A DNA stretch of 64,000 nucleotides from JANYHF01 sp963732765 (GTDB lineage Bacteria > Pseudomonadota > Alphaproteobacteria > Rhizobiales > Hyphomicrobiaceae): positions 1 through 64,000 of the forward strand of contig CAVTAS010000003.1 of NCBI GenBank assembly GCA_963732765.1. Reading direction: 5' to 3'. Shown piece after piece: positions 35,250 to 44,668 of this stretch; within the stretch, counting starts at the first letter, position 1, and the number at the start of each line of letters is the position of its first letter. The position numbers and the translations under genes were made by a program. Below the pieces are notes generated by a model. That model worked only from the letters and a program-made list of their open reading frames with translations, was not told the origin of the DNA and made no database searches.

Positions 35250-36566
35250 ATGAGTTTGCGTGCCTCCCTGAAGAGTCTCGCGGCGGTCCTGCTGCTGTGT
35301 ACAGCGACGCCTGCCGCGGCCCAGGAGATCGGCCAGGACGCGCTTGGCTATCTCGGCACCTTCGCTTTCGCCGATTCTCTGAAGACCTGGGACCAAGCCA
35401 AGGAGTTCGGCGCCGAGTCCGTGCTCGATCACACCCGCGACGGCTTCCTGCCGGTCGGCGTCCGCTTGCCGGGCGGGCATCTGTTCTTCCCCTCGGTGCA
35501 GGTCAAGACCGAGTTCGACGACAACATCTTTCGCAGCCCCGACAAGGTTGGCGATCTGCGCACCACGCTGTCTGCGAACGCCGAACTGCAATCGAACTTG
35601 CCCCGGCACATGGTCAAGCTGACGATCGGGGGCGACCGGGTCGATTTCAAGGACCACCAGAATCTCAGTTTCACAAACGGCACGGCACGCGCCGACTGGC
35701 GACTGGATCTGAACGCGGCCAACTCGATCGGCGGCAGCTTCCAGACCGGCCTCAGCCACGACGACAACTTCCTGCCGGCGGCCCCCGATGTGGTCTCGTC
35801 GGCCGTCCCGGTCTGGTCCAGCCGCGCCGCCATCGGCTACATGCACGATGCTGGGCGGACGGCCTTGGCTGTCGGGGCGGATTTTCAACGCACCTATGTC
35901 TACGACACACCAACCTACGGCGGTGGCATTGCCGACGAATCCAAGGGCGACAACGACGACTTGGGCGTCTTTGCTCTGGCAATTTACCGCTTCTCGCCGG
36001 GCTACCAGGCCTTTGTCGCGGGTCGAATCGACCACCGGACGGCACTGCACGAGCGCGCGGCCTACAGCAACAACGACAATTACCGGGTGGAAACCGGCCT
36101 CGTCTATGAGGTTAATCCACTGCTGAAATTCAATGTCATGGCAGGCTACAATTACGTCAAACACGACAGCGATCTGCAATACAATTTCGGCACCACGATC
36201 TTCAAAGCCGGGCTGCAATGGCTGCCGACGCGCCGCCTCACCGTATCGCTGAACGCCAGCCGCCAGCTTGAGCAAACCCTCAAGGCGCCCGAATTCGGAC
36301 AACTCTCCGAAATCGTGCAGGCGCGGCTCCAATACGACATCTATCACAACATCATCGGCCGCGCCGACGCCTCGGTGGAGCGCGACCAGTTCATTGGCAG
36401 CACGCGCATCGACAACGTCTGGAGCGCCGGGGTTGCATTGGATTATCTATTCAATGAGAACCTGGTCTTAACCTTGGGCTACGAACATAGGGAACGGGCT
36501 TCGAACGACTTTCAATACAGTTTCGACGACAACCGGATCATGGCGACCTTGAAGCTCAGCCAGTAG
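35250..36566 (+). CDS. Outer-membrane beta-barrel protein of the exopolysaccharide system
   Basis: A 438-residue protein with a signal peptide (MSLRASLKSLAAVLLLCTAT, cleavage after AAA). 'VQVKTEFDDNIFRSPDKVGD' and many alternating amphipathic strands to the end ('LVLTLGYEHRERASNDFQYS', then a final strand ending 'MATLKLSQ') fit the BBP2-type barrel proteins (also called VpsM/EpsL-like) found between polysaccharide export and Wzc genes. It starts 16 bases after the Wza-like gene and ends 19 bases before wzc. A role in polymer passage through the outer membrane is inferred from context. Confidence 0.85.
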   Translation: MSLRASLKSLAAVLLLCTATPAAAQEIGQDALGYLGTFAFADSLKTWDQAKEFGAESVLDHTRDGFLPVGVRLPGGHLFFPSVQVKTEFDDNIFRSPDKVGDLRTTLSANAELQSNLPRHMVKLTIGGDRVDFKDHQNLSFTNGTARADWRLDLNAANSIGGSFQTGLSHDDNFLPAAPDVVSSAVPVWSSRAAIGYMHDAGRTALAVGADFQRTYVYDTPTYGGGIADESKGDNDDLGVFALAIYRFSPGYQAFVAGRIDHRTALHERAAYSNNDNYRVETGLVYEVNPLLKFNVMAGYNYVKHDSDLQYNFGTTIFKAGLQWLPTRRLTVSLNASRQLEQTLKAPEFGQLSEIVQARLQYDIYHNIIGRADASVERDQFIGSTRIDNVWSAGVALDYLFNENLVLTLGYEHRERASNDFQYSFDDNRIMATLKLSQ

Positions 36567-36584
36567 TCCGCATACCGGGGCAGC

Positions 36585-38843
36585 ATGAGCGCTGAGGACG
36601 AGGAGAGCGAAGAGGGCGGCGGCTCCAGCCTGCCTAGCCTCGGCGACGTCGTGCGCCTGCTCAAGAAGCGCAAACTGATCGTGCTCACCACGGCCGTGCT
36701 GATGGGCGCGGGCAGCCTTGGGTTGCTGCAGCTCATCACGCCGCAATACCTGGCCTCGGCCACCGTGCTGATCGATCCGCGCGACCGGCACGTCGCCGAC
36801 ATCAAGGACGTCACCGGCGATCTGGTCGCCAACAGTCCGACCATCGAGAGCGAAACCGAGATCATCCATTCGACCGGCGTCGCGGCGCGGGTGATCAAGG
36901 ACTTGAAACTCGGCGACGATCCCGAACTGCTGAAAGCTCCGGGCCTGGGCCTGCTCACCGCCATCCGCAAGGCCATCGCGCGCGCCACCGGCCAAGACAA
37001 GCCAGTTCCCGTGCGCGCCGGTTCCATGGCCGAGCTGATCGAGGTCACCGACGACAAGTCTCTGCGCCCCGACAATCCGGTCGAGAGCTTCGTTACGCGG
37101 GTTTCGGCCGAGCGCGTGCGCAACTCGTTCCTGATCCAGATCGGCTACAAGTCGAAGGATGCCGACAAGGCGGCACGGATCGCCGACGCCATCGCCGAGA
37201 CCTATGTGAAGATGCAGGTCGAAGCCAAAATGCGCGCCGCCGCAGAGGCGACGGTCTGGTTAGACAAACAGACCGCCGAGCTGCGCGGCAAACTCAGCAA
37301 GGCTGAGCAGGCGGTCGCCACCTACCGCTCCGAGCACAATCTCTTCAACAGCGAAGGCCAGCCGCTCGACGAGCGGGAAGTCGGCCGCCAGATGGAACAG
37401 CTGACGCTGTCGCGCAACGCCACGGCGGAAGCGCGCGCGAAGTACCAGCAGGCGCGCCAGATCCTGGACAGCAACGCCGACATCTCCACCATCGGCGAGG
37501 TGCTGAAGTCGCAGTCGATCACATCACTGAAGACGCAATACTCCGAAGCTCTGCGCCAGCAATCGTCGGCGGCCGCGCGCTACGGCGCGTTGCACCCGAA
37601 CATGATCAAGGCCGATGCGCAGCTGGAATCGACGCGCTCGGAGCTGAAACAGGAAGTCGAGCGCGTCGTCACAAACCTGAAGTCCGAGGCCGAGCAGGCC
37701 GAAGCGGCGCAGGCGGAGCTTGAGGCCAACCTCGACCGCACCAAGCAAGACCTGTCGAGCAAGAACAGCAAGAACGTGCGTTTGCATGAACTTGAGCGCG
37801 AGGCGACGGCGTCACGCGAGATCTACGAGAACTTCCTCAAGCGCGCGCAGGAAACCCAACAGCAGCAGAACCTGCAGGCGCCCGATGCGCGCGTGGTCAA
37901 TCATGCGACCGTTCCTGCCGCTCCGGTCTCGCCCAAGAAGGTCCTGATCATTGGCGGCGGCTTCGGCGGCGGCGTCGCGCTCGGTCTGATCCTGGCACTG
38001 ATCACCGAATTCCTGTTCCCCAGCTTCGTGCGCACCAACGACATCGAGAAAAGCTTTAAACTCCGGCACATCACGACCATCGCCCGCTTCGACAAGGATG
38101 CGCGGGACATCGGCCCCTCGCTTGCCGAACTGCGCACCATTCTGGTCGCCCCCCACTCGGCTCTGGCACAAAGTGTACGGACGATCCGTGTCGCAATCGG
38201 CAGGCAACGTACCGGCCGGCAACAACAGATGGTGCTGGTAACCTCTGCGCTTGCCGGCGAGGGCAAGTCGGTCGTCGCCTCCAACCTCGCGCTGCACTTC
38301 TCGCTCTCGGGGGTCCGCACCCTGCTGATCGATTGCGATCTCAGCGGCCGGGGCCTGAGCCCGCTGATGCTGCCGAACGGCGGCATGTCGCTTTACGATG
38401 CGCTGATGTCGCGGCTGCCGCTGCGTTACGCCATTGTGCGCGAAGCTGCGACCGGTCTGCATTTCCTGCCCGGCATCACCAAGTCCAAAGGTTCGATCAC
38501 CCCGGCCGAACTCCTGGCCTCGCCGCTGATGGCGGCCGCGCTGAAGAAACTGGCGCAAGAGTTCGAGATCATCGTGATCGACGGCCCCGGCTTGCTGCCA
38601 AGCGTCGATGCGCGGATCCTGGCCGAATTGTCCGACCAGATCGTATTCGTCCACAAGTGGGGCGTCACCCCGCAGGCGGCAGCGCGGCAAGCCCTGCGCG
38701 CGCTTGGACGCAGCCTGAACAAGGTCACCGGCGTGGTGCTGAACCAGGTCGAGACCGACCAATTGAGCAGCGACGAACCCCTGGCGACCGCGACCGCCGA
38801 TCCCAAAGGCAAGTTCCGCCGCGAACCAAGTTTGGCCGCATGA
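36585..38843 (+). CDS. Polysaccharide co-polymerase / Wzc-ExoP-like protein with ATPase domain
   Basis: A 752-residue inner-membrane protein. A Wzz domain begins after a short acidic N-terminus with the first helix ('LIVLTTAVLMGAGSLGLLQL'). A long coiled-coil periplasmic region follows, with heptads through about residues 220-440, then a second helix ('VLIIGGGFGGGVALGLILAL', near 455-475). The cytoplasmic ATPase has Walker A 'ALAGEGKSVVASNLAL' (near 550), Walker A' 'TLLIDCDLSG' and Walker B 'IIVIDGPGLL' (near 660). The C-terminus ends 'KFRREPSLAA' with no tyrosine cluster, unlike classic BY-kinases. It would set chain length and gate export with the Wza-like protein. It overlaps the next gene by ATGA. 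Confidence 0.9.
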   Translation: MSAEDEESEEGGGSSLPSLGDVVRLLKKRKLIVLTTAVLMGAGSLGLLQLITPQYLASATVLIDPRDRHVADIKDVTGDLVANSPTIESETEIIHSTGVAARVIKDLKLGDDPELLKAPGLGLLTAIRKAIARATGQDKPVPVRAGSMAELIEVTDDKSLRPDNPVESFVTRVSAERVRNSFLIQIGYKSKDADKAARIADAIAETYVKMQVEAKMRAAAEATVWLDKQTAELRGKLSKAEQAVATYRSEHNLFNSEGQPLDEREVGRQMEQLTLSRNATAEARAKYQQARQILDSNADISTIGEVLKSQSITSLKTQYSEALRQQSSAAARYGALHPNMIKADAQLESTRSELKQEVERVVTNLKSEAEQAEAAQAELEANLDRTKQDLSSKNSKNVRLHELEREATASREIYENFLKRAQETQQQQNLQAPDARVVNHATVPAAPVSPKKVLIIGGGFGGGVALGLILALITEFLFPSFVRTNDIEKSFKLRHITTIARFDKDARDIGPSLAELRTILVAPHSALAQSVRTIRVAIGRQRTGRQQQMVLVTSALAGEGKSVVASNLALHFSLSGVRTLLIDCDLSGRGLSPLMLPNGGMSLYDALMSRLPLRYAIVREAATGLHFLPGITKSKGSITPAELLASPLMAAALKKLAQEFEIIVIDGPGLLPSVDARILAELSDQIVFVHKWGVTPQAAARQALRALGRSLNKVTGVVLNQVETDQLSSDEPLATATADPKGKFRREPSLAA

Positions 38844-40324
38844 TGAGCATCTCCGCCACCAGCGATTACGGTATCGAGGACCTGCCCGGCGGGCCTGCTG
38901 GCAACAGCTTGCGGCCGCGCTGGTCGCGCAAGGTCGCCATCGATCTCATCGCCTTTGCCGACACTCTGGCCTGCCTTGGCGGCTCGGTGCTGGCGACGCT
39001 GTGGTACTGGGGCGCCGCCGACTTCCACGGCGGCAACGGTATTGCGGCCATCGAACTTGCATTGATGTCCGCCGCGGTCGGGCATTTCGCCCTGCGCCAA
39101 CTTGGCCAATACGACGAAGCCCGCGTTCCAGCGGTCAACATCCATCCGGGAGAATTGGCGCTGGCGCTGTTTGCGGCCTTCGCAACGGTACAATCGGTGT
39201 CGTTCACGCTCGGGGCGGCGCAGGCTTTCCCGCGCGGCTGGCAACCCTTGTCGCTGCTGCTCGGTGGCGGCTTATTGTTCAGCTTACGGATGACAGCGCG
39301 CAGCTTCATGGCTCCCTATGCGCGCGTTGGCATGTTCGACGCAAACCTGGCCATCTACGGCGCCGGCGAAGTGGCGCGCGCCGTGGTGGCGCATGTGGAG
39401 CGCGGCGGTTCCGGCCTGCATCTCACCGGCATCTTCGACGATCGCGCCAATTCGCTGCGCATCGATGCCGATGGCTTGACCATCACGGGCGGCCTCGCAG
39501 CGCTGATCGAGGCGGGACGCGCCGACCACATCGACGAGATCATCATCGCCCTGCCGCAGTCAGCCGGAAAACGCATCGCCGATATCGCGCGCAAGCTGGA
39601 GCACCTGCCAGTCCGCATACGCATCTGTACCCACATCGCGTCCGATCTGGTCGATGCGCAGTTGGCCGCGCACAAAGTGTCCAGCGTCGGTCCGGTCGGA
39701 TTGCTGGACGTCAAGTCCAAGCCGCTGATCGACTGGGCCCCCTTCGCCAAGCGGCTGGAAGACATCGTCATCGGCATCCCGGCGTTGTTTGCGTTCGCCC
39801 CGTTGATGGTACTGATCGCTATCGCCATCAAGCTCGATAGTCCGGGTCCAGTGTTGTTCCGTCAGAAGCGGCACGGCGTGAACCACCGGGTCATCGAGGT
39901 GCTGAAGTTCCGCTCCATGCGTGTGGCCGAGGACGGACCGGTTGTGAAACAAGCCACGCGCGACGACCCGCGCGTCACCCGCGTCGGCCGTTTCATTCGC
40001 CGCACCAGCCTCGATGAGCTGCCGCAGCTGATCAACATCGTGGCCGGCGATATGTCGCTGGTCGGCCCGCGTCCGCACGCGCTGGTGCACAACGAGCACT
40101 ACGGCGAGATGCTGGAGCGCTACGCCAACCGCCATCAGGTCAAGCCCGGCCTCACCGGCTGGGCGCAGGTGAACGGCTATCGCGGCGAAACGCAGACCCC
40201 GGAGGATATGCGCAAGCGGGTGGAATACGACCTGGTTTACATCACCAACTGGTCGCTGTTGATGGACCTGCGCATCCTCGCCGCAACGCCCTTCTACGGC
40301 TTCACTAACAAGAACGCGTTCTGA
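38840..40324 (+). CDS. Undecaprenyl-phosphate sugar phosphotransferase (WbaP/WcaJ-like)
   Basis: A 494-residue protein. The N-terminal half has four hydrophobic helices and a CoA-binding-like Rossmann domain ('LAIYGAGEVARAVVAHVERG', 'LHLTGIFDDRANSLRIDADG'). The C-terminal catalytic domain has 'GPVLFRQKRHGVNHRVIEVL', 'KFRSMRV', 'RRTSLDELPQLINIVAGDMS' and 'LVGPRPHALVHNEHY', the signature of the bacterial sugar transferase family. It would start repeat-unit assembly by placing a sugar phosphate on undecaprenyl phosphate. It is coupled to wzc by ATGA. A paralogue is at 49551. Confidence 0.92.
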   Translation: MMSISATSDYGIEDLPGGPAGNSLRPRWSRKVAIDLIAFADTLACLGGSVLATLWYWGAADFHGGNGIAAIELALMSAAVGHFALRQLGQYDEARVPAVNIHPGELALALFAAFATVQSVSFTLGAAQAFPRGWQPLSLLLGGGLLFSLRMTARSFMAPYARVGMFDANLAIYGAGEVARAVVAHVERGGSGLHLTGIFDDRANSLRIDADGLTITGGLAALIEAGRADHIDEIIIALPQSAGKRIADIARKLEHLPVRIRICTHIASDLVDAQLAAHKVSSVGPVGLLDVKSKPLIDWAPFAKRLEDIVIGIPALFAFAPLMVLIAIAIKLDSPGPVLFRQKRHGVNHRVIEVLKFRSMRVAEDGPVVKQATRDDPRVTRVGRFIRRTSLDELPQLINIVAGDMSLVGPRPHALVHNEHYGEMLERYANRHQVKPGLTGWAQVNGYRGETQTPEDMRKRVEYDLVYITNWSLLMDLRILAATPFYGFTNKNAF

Positions 40325-40339
40325 CAGTCAGCTTACATT

Positions 40340-40490
40340 CGTCACCCCCGCGCAGGCGGGATCTATGCAAGCCAATTGCGGTCTCCGTTGGCACAAAGCA
40401 AAAAGAGTGATTCAAGGACTATGTTTCCTGGATCACAGCGCACGGCTAATCTGATGGTTGCATGGATCCCCGCCTGCGCGGGGATGACGA
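40340..40490. repeat. Inverted pair of GGGATGACG-type repeats
   Basis: The left unit, 'cgtcacccccgcgcaggcgg' continuing 'gatctatgca' (40340-40369), is an inverted copy of the right unit, 'tgcatggatccccgcctgcg' continuing 'cggggatgacg' (about 40459-40489). About 90 bases separate them. Each unit is itself a ccgc/gcgg palindrome. This family differs from the ctctcccccgc elements. It separates the sugar transferase and ligase genes. Confidence 0.75.
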
Positions 40491-40545
40491 GCGTTCGCCG
40501 GACGACCAACTGCGCGTCTCGTTGCTATAGTGCGGGCACCTAGCC

Positions 40546-41940
40546 ATGGCCGCCAAGAAACCGCGCAAGCCCAGGATACCGATACCGATCCTCTTGATGA
40601 TCATCGGCATCATTGCGCCGATCGAGTTCTCGCCGATCCTGGGTACACTGACCTTGATGCCGCATCGTTGCGTCATCCTGATCTTCCTGATCCCGTCGCT
40701 GATCAAGCTGTTCTCGGGCAAGGATATCCGCTGGGCGCACTACGACCTATTTTTCATCCTGTATGGATGCTGGGTCTTGTTCGCCTTCATGATGCATCTG
40801 GAAATGACCGCAGGGCTTGCCACCGGCGGTTCGCTGATGATCGAGTGTACCGGCGGCTACCTCGTCGCGCGCGCCTACATCCGCACCTACGACGACTTCA
40901 TCACGACACTGAATGGGCTGTTCTATTCAATTTGTTTCGTCGGACTGCTGGCGCTCCCTGAAGCGATTACCGGCTTCCACTTCGTCCACATCTGGCTGAA
41001 GGGGATCGGCACTGTCCAAGTTGCCGCGAACGACGAAGTGCGCTGGGGTTTGCACCGCTCCTATGCCACCTTCAACCACCCGATTCTCTATGGCGCCTAC
41101 TGTGCAAGCCTGCTGTCGATGGTCTGGTTCACTGCGACCAGCACTGGCAAAGGCATCGGCAAGGCCATCGCCCTCATCGTTGCAACCTTCTTCGGCCTGT
41201 CGTCGGCGCCGCTCAATACGCTGGTCATGCAAACCCTGCTCGGCGGCATTCACCGCGCGACCAAGCGCTTTCCAGGCCGCGTGAAGATCTTCGGCATGTT
41301 CCTGCTGGTGGTGTACATCCTGCTCGCGCTCTTTTCCGATAAGTCGCCGATCGCCCAGATTGTGACCCGCATTTCAATCGATCCGGAGACGGCCTATTAC
41401 CGCACTCTGATCTGGGGCTTTGGCATGGACAACGTCTGGGCCAATCCTTGGCTTGGGCTCGGCCTCTCGCCCTGGGTGCGTCCAAAGTGGATGCCGTCGG
41501 ACAGCGTCGACGCCTATTGGCTGAACGTGGCCATGCAGATGGGCCTACCGGCCATCGCGATCCTCATCACGGCGATCTGGACGCTGATCGCCCGCGTTCA
41601 CAAGCGCGGGCCCGGCCAGCGCCCGCAGCACGAACAGCGCGCGGCCATCGGCTGGACGCTGTCGTTCATCGCCTTCACGCTGGCGGGCATGACGGTGCAT
41701 TACTGGAACTCGACGCATACGTACTTGTTCTTCCTGCTCGGCATGAGCGGCTGGCTGGCCGATCCGGTCAAGGCGGCGGTTGCGGTCAAGGTCAAGGCCG
41801 GCGCGAAAGCCAAGTCAAAGAAGGCGCCGGTTCCGATCCGTCCCGATTGGACGCACCCGCCCCAACCCGGCCCGTCGTTGCCCGAGCCTGCCTATGTGGC
41901 GCGCTATCTGAACGGTCTCGATCCGCAAGCCGCGAGGTGA
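40546..41940 (+). CDS. O-antigen ligase / polysaccharide polymerase family membrane protein
   Basis: A 464-residue protein with about 10-11 membrane helices and a large periplasmic loop late in the sequence. The loop region 'ISIDPETAYYRTLIWGFGMD' and 'NPWLGLGLSPWVRP' resembles the Wzy_C / O-antigen ligase signature (R/H residues in the loop and the NPxxGxG motif). It would polymerise or ligate undecaprenyl-linked units in the periplasm. The C-terminal tail is Lys/Ala/Pro-rich and cytoplasmic. With wza, wzc, wbaP and the distant wzx it completes a Wzx/Wzy-type pathway. Confidence 0.8.
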   Translation: MAAKKPRKPRIPIPILLMIIGIIAPIEFSPILGTLTLMPHRCVILIFLIPSLIKLFSGKDIRWAHYDLFFILYGCWVLFAFMMHLEMTAGLATGGSLMIECTGGYLVARAYIRTYDDFITTLNGLFYSICFVGLLALPEAITGFHFVHIWLKGIGTVQVAANDEVRWGLHRSYATFNHPILYGAYCASLLSMVWFTATSTGKGIGKAIALIVATFFGLSSAPLNTLVMQTLLGGIHRATKRFPGRVKIFGMFLLVVYILLALFSDKSPIAQIVTRISIDPETAYYRTLIWGFGMDNVWANPWLGLGLSPWVRPKWMPSDSVDAYWLNVAMQMGLPAIAILITAIWTLIARVHKRGPGQRPQHEQRAAIGWTLSFIAFTLAGMTVHYWNSTHTYLFFLLGMSGWLADPVKAAVAVKVKAGAKAKSKKAPVPIRPDWTHPPQPGPSLPEPAYVARYLNGLDPQAAR

Positions 41941-41973
41941 TAGGACTCCGGATGCAATCTCCGGAGTCCGTGA

Positions 41974-42942
41974 ATGCCGCAAAAGTCTGTCCGACTGTTG
42001 GTAACGCGCCGCCTGCCACAGGCCGTGCTTGACCGCGCCGCGCGCGACTACACCGCGCTGCTGAACACCGACGATAGTCAGTATGCCAACGAAGAGCTGA
42101 TCCGCCGCTGCCAGGACGCCGACGCCGCGCTGATCTGCCTGACGGAGAAGTTCACCCCCGAGGTGATCGCGGCGTTGCCGGAGCGCCTGCGCATCCTCTC
42201 GACCTTTTCGGTCGGCACCGATCACATCGATTTGGCGGCGGCCCGTGCACGCGGCATCAAGGTTGGAAATGCACCGCACGGCGTCACAATCGCGACGGCC
42301 GAAATCGCTATGATGCTGATCCTGAATTGCGCCCGTCGCGCGCCCGAAGGCCAGCGACTGATCGCCGATGGCAGGTGGGTTGGTTGGGCGCCGACCTTCA
42401 TGCTCGGCCAGCGGCTGGACGGGAAGAAGTTGGGCATTTTCGGTTTGGGAAAGATCGGGCAGGCCTTGGCCAAGCGGGCAAGGGCCTTCGATATGGAGAT
42501 CCACTACCACAATCGCCGCAGGCTTCCCGAGAATGAGGAAGATGGTGCAATCTTTCACAATAGTTTCCAGGAACTTGCAGCAGTTTCCGACTTTTTCTCA
42601 CTCAATTCTCCATCGACTCCTGAAACAAAACACATCCTTCGCAATGACACGATCGGCTGGCTGAAGCCGGGCGCCGTGGTCATCAACACCGCGCGCGGCG
42701 ACCTGGTGCGCGATGCCGACCTGATTGCCGCGCTCAAGGACGGACGCGTTGCCTATGCCGGGCTGGACGTTTTCGAGGGTGAACCGAAGCTCAACCCGGG
42801 CTATCTGGGCCTGCCCAATGTGATGCTTTTGCCCCACATGGGCTCATCCACCATCGAAGCCCGCAACCAGATGGGTTTCGAGGCGCTCGACAACATCGAT
42901 GCGTTTTTCAACGGCCGGCCGCTGCCATTTCCAGTGGCGTAG
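41974..42942 (+). CDS. D-isomer-specific 2-hydroxyacid dehydrogenase (GyaR/D-glycerate type)
   Basis: A 322-residue NAD(P)-dependent enzyme. The Rossmann motif is 'KLGIFGLGKIGQALAKRARA'. Catalytic Arg is in 'PGAVVINTARGDLVRDADLI', Glu in 'LDVFEGEPKLNPGYL' and His in 'VMLLPHMGSSTIEARNQMGF'. It most resembles D-glycerate dehydrogenase / hydroxypyruvate-glyoxylate reductase. It directly precedes malate synthase by 43 bases on the same strand, and both act on glyoxylate-related carbon, so a functional link is likely. Confidence 0.87.
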   Translation: MPQKSVRLLVTRRLPQAVLDRAARDYTALLNTDDSQYANEELIRRCQDADAALICLTEKFTPEVIAALPERLRILSTFSVGTDHIDLAAARARGIKVGNAPHGVTIATAEIAMMLILNCARRAPEGQRLIADGRWVGWAPTFMLGQRLDGKKLGIFGLGKIGQALAKRARAFDMEIHYHNRRRLPENEEDGAIFHNSFQELAAVSDFFSLNSPSTPETKHILRNDTIGWLKPGAVVINTARGDLVRDADLIAALKDGRVAYAGLDVFEGEPKLNPGYLGLPNVMLLPHMGSSTIEARNQMGFEALDNIDAFFNGRPLPFPVA

Positions 42943-42985
42943 GCTACAAGACGACAACCCATCGAACGATCTGAAAGGACGCACC

Positions 42986-44575
42986 ATGAGCACTCCCGCA
43001 GGCGTTATCATCACTGGCGCGATGCAGCCCGGCTTCGAGCGCGTTCTGACGCCGCAAGCGCTCGGCCTGATCGCAAGCCTGCATCGCAAGTTCGACAATC
43101 GCCGCAAGGACTTACTGGCCGCTCGCATCGAGCGCCAGACGCGCTGGGACGGCGGCGCGCTGCCCGAATTCCTGCCGGAAACCAAGGCCATCCGCGACGG
43201 CGATTGGCGCGTCGGCGCGATACCCGCCGACCTCCAGGACCGCCGCGTCGAGATCACCGGCCCGACCGACCGCAAGATGATCATCAACGCACTCAACTCC
43301 GGCGCCAAGGTGTTCATGGCCGATTGCGAGGACGCGACCTCGCCAACCTGGGCCAATGTGATCGGCGGCCAGCTCAACATGATGGACCGCTGGCAAGGCA
43401 AGATCGACTTCACCGATCCGGCCAACGGCAAGACCTACAAGCTTGGCCCCAAGCCCGCCGTCCTGATGGTGCGCCCGCGCGGCTGGCACCTGATGGAGGC
43501 GCACATCAAGGTCGACGGCGCGGAAGTCGCCGGCGGCATCGTTGATTTCGCGCTCTATCTGATCCACAACCACGTCGCCCAGAAAGCGGCTGGAACCGGG
43601 CCTTACTTCTATTTGCCCAAGCTGGAGAGCCACCTGGAAGCCCGGCTCTGGAACGACGTTTTCGTCGAGGCGCAGAACGCGCTCGGGCTCCAGAACGGCA
43701 CCATCAAGGCCACCGTCCTGATCGAGACGCTGCCGGCCGCTTTTCAGATGGACGAGATCCTCTTTGAACTGAAGGACCACATCGTCGGCCTCAACTGCGG
43801 CCGCTGGGATTACATCTTCTCCTTCATCAAATCGCTGAACGCCAAGCCGGAGTTCGTTCTTCCCGACCGTGGCCAGGTGGTCATGGGCAAGGCGTTCCTG
43901 AAGGCCTACAGCGACCTCCTGATCAAGACCTGCCACCGCCGCGTCGCCTTCGCCATGGGCGGCATGTCGGCCGCGATCCCGAACCGCAAGGACGCCGCCG
44001 CCAACGAGAAGGCCTTTGCAGCCGTCGCCGCCGACAAGCTGCGCGAAGTCACGGCCGGCCACGACGGCACCTGGGTCGCCCATCCCGACTTAGTCCCCGT
44101 GGCCGAGACGGTCTTCAACCAGCACATGACCGGCCCGAACCAGTTGTCGGTCAAGCGTGACAACGTTCACGTCGCAGCCACGGATCTGCTGGCGATCCAC
44201 GACGGCACGCGCACGGAGGACGGCCTGCGCCTCAATATCCGCGTCGGCGTGCAATACATCGAAGCCTGGCTGCGCGGCTTCGGCGCGGTGCCGCTCTACA
44301 ATCTGATGGAAGACGCCGCCACCGCAGAGATTTCCCGCACACAAGTCTGGCAATGGATCCACCACGCGGCCAAGCTCAGCGACGGCCGCACCGTCACGGC
44401 GGCCATGTTCGAAGCCTGCCTGAGCGACGAAATGACCAAACTGCGCGAGGCCCTGGGCGCGACAACCTACGACGCCGGCCGTTTCCCCGAGGCCATTGGC
44501 CTGTTCCGCAAGCTGGCGACCGACGAGGTGCTGGATACGTTCCTGACGCTGTCGGCTTACCGGCTGATTGCGTAG
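42986..44575 (+). CDS. aceB: Malate synthase A
   Basis: A 529-residue enzyme joining glyoxylate and acetyl-CoA to malate. ATG 42986 follows 'gaaaggacgcacc'. The type A fold is clear: 'KVFMADCEDATSPTWANVIG', 'TVLIETLPAAFQMDEILFEL', 'IVGLNCGRWDYIFSFIKSLN', 'AFAMGGMSAAIPNRKDAAAN' and 'DGTWVAHPDLVPVAETVF'. Length is normal for the A form (isoform G is longer). No isocitrate lyase gene lies in the window. It allows growth on C2 compounds together with pckA. Confidence 0.95.
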   Translation: MSTPAGVIITGAMQPGFERVLTPQALGLIASLHRKFDNRRKDLLAARIERQTRWDGGALPEFLPETKAIRDGDWRVGAIPADLQDRRVEITGPTDRKMIINALNSGAKVFMADCEDATSPTWANVIGGQLNMMDRWQGKIDFTDPANGKTYKLGPKPAVLMVRPRGWHLMEAHIKVDGAEVAGGIVDFALYLIHNHVAQKAAGTGPYFYLPKLESHLEARLWNDVFVEAQNALGLQNGTIKATVLIETLPAAFQMDEILFELKDHIVGLNCGRWDYIFSFIKSLNAKPEFVLPDRGQVVMGKAFLKAYSDLLIKTCHRRVAFAMGGMSAAIPNRKDAAANEKAFAAVAADKLREVTAGHDGTWVAHPDLVPVAETVFNQHMTGPNQLSVKRDNVHVAATDLLAIHDGTRTEDGLRLNIRVGVQYIEAWLRGFGAVPLYNLMEDAATAEISRTQVWQWIHHAAKLSDGRTVTAAMFEACLSDEMTKLREALGATTYDAGRFPEAIGLFRKLATDEVLDTFLTLSAYRLIA

Positions 44576-44668
44576 AGGCGGACGGTGCGGGGCGCCGCCA
44601 ACGCGAGGGGCTTTCGAAAGGACCTCACTAATATTCTTGATCCCAAGCCGGCAAGCCAGCCCCCGCCG

